The notes under the pieces are model-generated. The model did no database searches and was not told the DNA's origin. It was given only the letters and a program-made list of their open reading frames with translations. Both the position numbers and the translations under genes were made by a program. Shown here piece after piece: positions 6,585-10,388 of a stretch of 10,388 bases of DNA. How positions within the stretch are numbered: position 1 is the first letter of the stretch; every line of letters starts with the position of its first letter. The DNA is from an uncultured Chlorobiaceae bacterium (GTDB taxonomy: Bacteria; Bacteroidota; Chlorobiia; Chlorobiales; Chlorobiaceae), in assembly GCA_903917955.1 (NCBI GenBank), contig CAIXCO010000091.1:1-10388 (forward strand), given 5' to 3'.

Positions 6585-7229
6585 TCACCTCCCCCGGCCA
6601 ATAATCACCTCATTGCCAAGTTCATTGCGATCACCGGTTTTCAGAGGAAAATGGACGGCGAGAATCTCGGCGCACCGGTCAACTGCTGCACAAATTGCGG
6701 CAGCCTGCCCTTTGCTTTTGATGCCACGGATGATAATTCCGACAATCTCCTGCCAGAGCTCCTTGTCAACTTTGGCGTTAATGCCCCTGTCGGCAACCAC
6801 ACGGACATTATGCTCAAAGAGTGAAATATAGATGAGAATGCCGGTATGGTCAGTGGTCTGATTGATATCCTTGTGATAAAAGGAGTTAATAGCCGCCTCT
6901 TCGACCTCTTCCTTCATGTCGGAGGCTGTGACAAAGAGGCGTTTGAGCAAAGGAGTTCGCTTGAGCACTTCATGAAGCACGATAAACGAGCACGCAAAAA
7001 CTTCAAGAAAGAGCCACCGGCTATCACTCCCGGTAAAAAGCACCACGGCGATACCGAGGAGCATGGCAAGAAGCGTGCTGCCGATCATGCTGGCGAGGGG
7101 ATAGTGATAACTTGAGGGGACCACCATCACCACAATTTCACCAGAGGTGCGCTTTTCAGCCTCTGCTATTCGAGCCTCAATCTGAAGCCGCTCCCCCGCT
7201 GCAAGGAATTTTTCTGCCGAATCTTTCAT
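6585..7229 (-). CDS. TPM-domain membrane protein, TPM fold split by a membrane hairpin
   Basis: The cellular role is not known. The 214-residue product resembles the COG3762 group of TPM (DUF477) proteins often encoded beside LemA and YgcG-like genes. An N-terminal helix (about 5-27) leads to the first TPM strand SGEIVVMVVPSS (29-40). Two hydrophobic segments follow (about 45-66 and 71-88), then a basic turn (KRTPLLKRLF). The TPM fold then appears to resume at about 100-192, including DHTGILIYISLFEHNVRVVADRGINAKV (127-154), the usual strand pair that follows an N-G or T-G turn. So the domain seems to be interrupted by a transmembrane hairpin. There is no signal peptide. The start ATG at 7227-7229 has no clear Shine-Dalgarno. 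It lies 24 bases after the YgcG-like gene and is the last gene of the lemA operon. The family is fairly sure; the function is unknown. Confidence 0.85.
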   Translation of the reverse strand: MKDSAEKFLAAGERLQIEARIAEAEKRTSGEIVVMVVPSSYHYPLASMIGSTLLAMLLGIAVVLFTGSDSRWLFLEVFACSFIVLHEVLKRTPLLKRLFVTASDMKEEVEEAAINSFYHKDINQTTDHTGILIYISLFEHNVRVVADRGINAKVDKELWQEIVGIIIRGIKSKGQAAAICAAVDRCAEILAVHFPLKTGDRNELGNEVIIGRGR

Positions 7230-7253
7230 CTTGAACGTTTGTTACTATGGCAT

Positions 7254-8018
7254 TTACCAATCACCTGATGCTCCTCCGCCGCCAAAGCCTCCGCCGCCAC
7301 CACCGAAGCCGCCACCTCCACCGCCGCTTCCCCCACCAAAACCGCCTCCATAGAAGCCGCCGCCAAAACCGCCGTTGGCCATCGGGCCGCCTCTGTGGCC
7401 ACGGAAAATCTGGCTGATGAAATAGATCACCAGCAAAATAAGGGTGAGGAGGGTAAATGAGGGTTTGCTGTTCCCTTTCGTCTGGGGCTTGGCCTTGTAC
7501 TCACCGTGAACCGCAGCAATAATCGACGAAACCCCTTTGGTGAATCCTGCATCGAACTGCCCTGCCTTGAAGGCTGGAGAAATCTCGTCTTGAACAATCC
7601 TACCGGCAAGAAGATCGGTCAGCCTCCCTTCCAGACCGTAACCAACCTCAATGCGCGTCTTGCGGTCATCGCGAGAAACAACGAGGATTACACCATTGTC
7701 GGAGCCTTTCTGGCCGATCTTCCAGGTCTCGGCCGCCCGTATTGAAAAGTTTTCGATGGGTTCACCCTGAAGCGATGGAATGGTCAAAATAACAATCTGC
7801 GTTGACTCAGCGGTCTCAAACTGCTGAAGCCGCGCCTCAAGCTCCGCACGCACCGGTTCGGAAATCATGGCACCATAATCGTTGACCCGTCCTGAAAGAG
7901 CGGGCACAGGAATTGCTGCAAAACCGCGGAGAGGGAGAAACCCAATCAGCGCAAAGAGCAGAAAGAGCATACCCCGCAGCCGGAATTTCATCACATTGTT
8001 CATGGCAGGCAGCACCAT
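7254..8018 (-). CDS. YgcG-like TPM-domain protein with signal peptide, membrane anchor and Gly-rich tail
   Basis: Numbered from the ATG at 8018 (254 residues). A hydrophobic signal peptide (about 11-34, probable cut near GFA/A) is followed by the TPM domain (about 41-172). This shows RVNDYGAMIS (44-53), TQIVILTIPSLQGEPIENFS (73-92), WKIGQKGSDNGVILVVSRDD (99-118) and RIEVGYGLEG (122-131). One membrane segment (about 187-204) and a tail of almost pure Gly with Phe (216-254) complete it, ending SGDW. The domain should lie outside the cytoplasmic membrane. Plant and bacterial TPM relatives have been linked to photosystem II repair or phosphatase activity, but this cannot be carried over safely. 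The ATG overlaps the lemA stop as TGATG, arguing for coupled translation. A TTG one codon upstream is possible. An internal ATG at 7991 would also leave a good signal peptide. Confidence 0.9.
   Translation of the reverse strand: MVLPAMNNVMKFRLRGMLFLLFALIGFLPLRGFAAIPVPALSGRVNDYGAMISEPVRAELEARLQQFETAESTQIVILTIPSLQGEPIENFSIRAAETWKIGQKGSDNGVILVVSRDDRKTRIEVGYGLEGRLTDLLAGRIVQDEISPAFKAGQFDAGFTKGVSSIIAAVHGEYKAKPQTKGNSKPSFTLLTLILLVIYFISQIFRGHRGGPMANGGFGGGFYGGGFGGGSGGGGGGFGGGGGGFGGGGASGDW
7257..7373 (-). repeat. Glycine-rich low-complexity tract (C-terminal tail of the YgcG-like protein)
   Basis: On the coding strand this is a run of GGN codons broken by TTT/TTC and TAT. Of the 39 encoded residues, 28 are Gly, with five Phe and one Tyr, in units such as GGGFGGG. 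The DNA is repetitive and could vary in length by slippage. Gly-rich tails ending in polar or aromatic residues are common in bacterial YgcG-like proteins. Confidence 0.7.
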
Positions 8019-8605
8019 CAAAATTTGACTGCTGGCACCGCTTTTGCGGCCTCATCAGCCTTGAAATACTCCTTGGCTTTCAGCTTCAACAACATGCTGT
8101 TGGTCATTGAGTTCGGAAATTTCCTGATTGAGAAGTTGAAAATTGCAACGGCCTCGTTGTAGCGCTGACGGGCAACACTGATGCGGTTTTCGGTTCCCTC
8201 AAGCTGATTCTGCAAATCGCGGAAGTTCTGGCTGGCCTTGAGATCAGGATAGCGTTCTACCGCCACAAGCAGGCGCGAAAGGCTTGAAGAGAGTCCGCCC
8301 TGGGCACTGCTGAATTTTGCCATGGCTGCCGGATCGCTAAGCATGGCGGGGGTGAGCTGAATGGAGGTCGCTTTGGCCCTCGCTTCAACAACGGCGGTAA
8401 GCGTCTCCTTTTCAAAGTTTGCCGCACCCTTGACCGTTGCCACAAGGTTCGGCACCAGGTCACCCCTGCGCTGCAACTGCGACTCCAGATCGCCCCACGA
8501 CTGGTTTACCGCCTCTTCATTCTGCTGTATAACGTTGTATCCGCAACCGTAAAGGGTGCTGAAAAAAAGAAAAAATGCAACAACTCTCGCCATCGACACC
8601 TTCAT
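8018..8605 (-). CDS. lemA: LemA family lipoprotein
   Basis: LemA proteins are small helical envelope proteins of uncertain function. The 195-residue product begins with a hydrophobic signal peptide and an approximate lipobox, STLYGC, with Cys21 as probable lipid-attachment site; Tyr at -2 is less usual. The family core follows: GYNVIQQNEEAVNQSW (22-37), the diagnostic LQRRGDLVPNLVATVKG (44-60) and NFEKETLTAVVEARAKA (63-79). Later come LLVAVERYPDLKASQNF (112-128), LEGTENRISVARQRYNEAV (135-153) and the FP segment (163-164). I chose the ATG at 8605 because AAGGAG lies six bases before it. The longer frame starting at 8665 would add 20 residues ahead of the signal peptide and has no such site. 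It is the first gene of an operon with two TPM genes, lying 130 bases after the end of rel. Confidence 0.94.
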   Translation of the reverse strand: MKVSMARVVAFFLFFSTLYGCGYNVIQQNEEAVNQSWGDLESQLQRRGDLVPNLVATVKGAANFEKETLTAVVEARAKATSIQLTPAMLSDPAAMAKFSSAQGGLSSSLSRLLVAVERYPDLKASQNFRDLQNQLEGTENRISVARQRYNEAVAIFNFSIRKFPNSMTNSMLLKLKAKEYFKADEAAKAVPAVKF

Positions 8606-8611
8606 AACGCT

Positions 8612-8617
8612 CTCCTT
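8612..8617 (-). promoter_or_regulatory. Strong Shine-Dalgarno deciding the lemA start
   Basis: AAGGAG on the minus strand, six bases (AGCGTT) before the ATG at 8605. It is the best ribosome binding site in the window and rules against the longer upstream start at 8665. Confidence 0.75.
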
Positions 8618-8636
8618 GCTCTTGTTTATGCTGTTA

Positions 8637-8665
8637 ATCATACCTCTCATAAGAAAAATATACAA
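8637..8665 (-). promoter_or_regulatory. Possible promoter of the lemA-TPM-TPM operon
   Basis: On the minus strand TATGAT (8642-8637, five of six to the -10 consensus) is preceded by TTGTAT (8665-8660, weak -35, three of six) with a 17-base spacer. The -10 lies about 30 bases before the lemA start, leaving a short leader with the Shine-Dalgarno. The weak -35 would fit an activator-dependent promoter, and a direct repeat lies immediately upstream. Confidence 0.35.
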
Positions 8666-8674
8666 AAAATCTAC

Positions 8675-8708
8675 CGCTCACCGCAAAAAAGCACCACGCT
8701 CACACCGC
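8675..8708. repeat. Imperfect direct repeat upstream of the lemA promoter
   Basis: CGCTCACCGC (8675-8684) recurs as CGCTCACACCGC (8697-8708), differing by a two-base insertion. The copies start 22 bases apart, about two DNA helical turns, and lie directly upstream of the putative -35 box. A regulator binding one DNA face is possible but unproven. Confidence 0.35.
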
Positions 8709-8735
8709 TACCCAAAGAGAACCCCTGCGGATGGT

Positions 8736-10388
8736 TCAGTTGACAAGCCGTTCAACCGTGAAAATTCCCTGAACTTTCTTCAGCTTCTCCATCAGGGTAT
8801 TCAGTTTATCGGCATTGCGAACGTAGATTATCATAGTACCAACAAACATTCCGTCATGGGCGTTCAGCGAAATGGTGCGGATATTGGTATCAAATTTGGA
8901 GATGACTGTCGTAAGCTGGTTCATGATGCCAAGACGGTCTTCACCCACAATCTTGATACCGGCAAGAAAATCGGTTTCAACTTTGCGGTTCCACGATACC
9001 GAAACCGTGCGCTCGCTTTTGAGCAGATTTTCGTTACTGACATTGACGCAGTTCTTGCGATGAATTTTGACACCTTCAGCCGTCACAAAGCCGATGACGT
9101 CATCACCGGGAACAGGCTGGCAGCAATTCGCGTAGGCATAGGCAATGTTGTTCATACCGGCAATAACAACCTCATCCTTTTTGGACGAGGCACGCTCATC
9201 GCCCTGTTCCTGGCGCGCTTTCTGCAGATAATCCTCAACCTCACGCGCTTCATCAGTGAGGGTTTTTGCGACCGACTCCTCTTTGCGGAAATTGGTAACC
9301 CGCTCAATAACCTCTTCTCCGCTGATCTGCTGGCTGCCAAGTGCGTTAAAGAAATCTGCCGGAGTTTTAAGCCCATACCCCTTCACCTGCTGAATGATAT
9401 CACCCTCCGAGAAAAGCCTTTTGGTACCGGCCACCATTTTCTCCCACATCCCCCGCCCCTTCTCAATCTGCAGCCTGCGCTCTTCATTGATGGCCGAACG
9501 GATTTTCAGCTTTGCCCGCTGGGTTACAACCATTTTGAGCCAGTCCTGTTTCGGTTTCTGACTTTTCGAGGTGATGATTTCGACCCGGTCACCGGATTTA
9601 AGCTGCGCATTCAATCGAACAATCTTGCCGTTCACCTTGGCCCCGATACAGCCGTTGCCAATCTCCGTATGGATGGAGTAAGCAAAATCGATTGGCGTGG
9701 CATCGGCTGGCATGGTTTTCATATCTCCTTTCGGAGTGAAAACGTAGATCTCGTCACGATAGAGATTGAGCTTGAACCCCTCCATAAAAGAGGCCGCCGA
9801 ATCGGCATCCTTGATAAGCTCTCTGGCCCAGCGGAGAAACGAATCAATTTGAACATCGTCGCGTGATATCTTCTCCTTGTAACGCCAATGGGCCGCAACA
9901 CCGAGCTCGGCAAACTCATGCATGCGCTTCGTGCGGATTTGCAGTTCAACCATGTGGCCTTTTGGACCGATAATGGCCGAATGGAGCGACTGGTATCCAT
10001 TATGTTTTGGCACGGAAATATAGTCCTTGAAGTACTGCGGCACCGGCGGATATTTCTGTGTAATAAACCCATAGACCGAAAAGCAGTCGGCAATGCGCTC
10101 CGTATCAACAATCACCCGGATACCGTACAAATCATGAATCTCCTCAAAATCCCTGTTTTTGCTGCGCATCTTGTTATAGATCGAAAAGAGATGCTTGGCC
10201 CGTCCCTGCACCTCTACCTTGAACTCTTGCTGCTCAAGATCCGCCTTGATGGGGGCAATGATTTTGGACAAATAGCTGACACGATTACCCTTGCCCATGC
10301 GAAGTTTCTGCTGGAGAAAGTCGTACATCTCCGGATCAATGAACTTAAGAGCGAGGTTTTCAAACTCGACCCTCATTTTTCCAAGACC
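8736..10388 (-). CDS. rel: Long RelA/SpoT-homolog (p)ppGpp synthetase, N-terminus outside window
   Basis: This enzyme makes, and in bifunctional forms also degrades, the alarmone (p)ppGpp in response to starvation. The frame is open at the right edge (Gly-Leu-Gly-Lys before the Met at 10376), so the gene continues upstream; the HD hydrolase region is not visible. The 550 residues seen contain the synthetase domain: GRAKHLFSIYNKM (62-74), YGIRVIVD (88-95), DYISVPKHNGYQSLH (122-136), VELQIRT (147-153) and AAHWRYKE (165-172). The TGS domain (about 213-272, EIYVFTPKGD onward) and a helical region follow. Next is the zinc-finger/conserved-cysteine motif ANCCQPVPGD (Cys422, Cys423, with His443 and Cys447). 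The ACT domain (about 473-550) ends the protein. At the site where bifunctional enzymes have RxKD there is YFKD (119-122): the Lys is kept and the Arg replaced. A weak GAACC/GGTTC hairpin sits at the stop codon, without a U-run. Confidence 0.95.
   Translation of the reverse strand, partial: GLGKMRVEFENLALKFIDPEMYDFLQQKLRMGKGNRVSYLSKIIAPIKADLEQQEFKVEVQGRAKHLFSIYNKMRSKNRDFEEIHDLYGIRVIVDTERIADCFSVYGFITQKYPPVPQYFKDYISVPKHNGYQSLHSAIIGPKGHMVELQIRTKRMHEFAELGVAAHWRYKEKISRDDVQIDSFLRWARELIKDADSAASFMEGFKLNLYRDEIYVFTPKGDMKTMPADATPIDFAYSIHTEIGNGCIGAKVNGKIVRLNAQLKSGDRVEIITSKSQKPKQDWLKMVVTQRAKLKIRSAINEERRLQIEKGRGMWEKMVAGTKRLFSEGDIIQQVKGYGLKTPADFFNALGSQQISGEEVIERVTNFRKEESVAKTLTDEAREVEDYLQKARQEQGDERASSKKDEVVIAGMNNIAYAYANCCQPVPGDDVIGFVTAEGVKIHRKNCVNVSNENLLKSERTVSVSWNRKVETDFLAGIKIVGEDRLGIMNQLTTVISKFDTNIRTISLNAHDGMFVGTMIIYVRNADKLNTLMEKLKKVQGIFTVERLVN

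Noticed and set aside
6565..6599. Terminator after the second TPM gene (GGCCG/CGGTC stem followed by TTTTATTTT on the minus strand)
   Set aside because: The stem is only five pairs, one a G-U, around a loop of 15 bases that includes the stop codon. The T-run is suggestive but the hairpin is too weak to call.
8719..8737. GAACC/GGTTC hairpin at the rel stop as terminator
   Set aside because: A five-pair stem without a following U-run on the minus strand is not enough.
8556..9866. Long plus-strand open frame (436 codons) opposite rel and the rel-lemA gap
   Set aside because: The minus strand here carries unmistakable synthetase, TGS, zinc-finger and ACT motifs. The plus-strand translation has no recognisable domain, begins inside lemA, and has no ribosome site; it is a shadow frame.
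1..10388. Mobile element, CRISPR array, tRNA or other RNA gene, phage or defence island
   Set aside because: No transposase, integrase, terminal inverted repeats, spaced identical repeats, tRNA-like cloverleaf or defence-type gene apart from the toxin-antitoxin pair could be seen on either strand.

Overview
The window reads as ordinary chromosome of a green sulfur bacterium (Chlorobiaceae: Chlorobium or Pelodictyon type). This is inferred from memory of protein style, not from a search. Supporting points are the intermediate G+C, an Mrp ATPase without the usual C-terminal CxxC, a SpoIIIE-sized FtsK, and a LemA/TPM membrane operon. No phage, transposon, CRISPR or RNA gene is visible, and no gene-free stretch exceeds about 135 bases.

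Plus-strand block (1-2253). The C-terminal two thirds of the ribosome-assembly GTPase Der enters from the left edge. It is followed by an Mrp/ApbC iron-sulfur carrier ATPase and a small Nfu-type iron-sulfur scaffold. A weak hairpin with a T-run lies over the mrp stop codon, and a promoter-like sequence precedes nfu, so the two Fe-S genes may be transcribed separately although they are adjacent.

Minus-strand block (2258-10388), read right to left. It begins with a long-form RelA/SpoT alarmone enzyme whose N-terminus lies beyond the right edge. Next comes a three-gene envelope operon: lipoprotein LemA, a secreted and anchored TPM protein with a glycine-rich tail, and a second TPM protein interrupted by a membrane hairpin. 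A compact toxin-antitoxin pair follows (PF09720-type antitoxin, RelE/ParE-type toxin, ATGA overlap). The block ends with gcvT (glycine-cleavage T protein) and, 39 bases downstream, ftsK (DNA translocase). The ends of ftsK and nfu face each other with only 4 bases between them.

How the genes fit together. Most are housekeeping: ribosome assembly, Fe-S delivery, chromosome segregation, one-carbon metabolism and the stringent response. The accessory elements are the toxin-antitoxin pair and the LemA/TPM operon, whose biochemical role is poorly understood in general. I did not find a convincing undescribed system. The most useful leads are the altered cysteine layout of Mrp, the architecture of the LemA/TPM operon, and a spaced direct repeat just upstream of its putative promoter.
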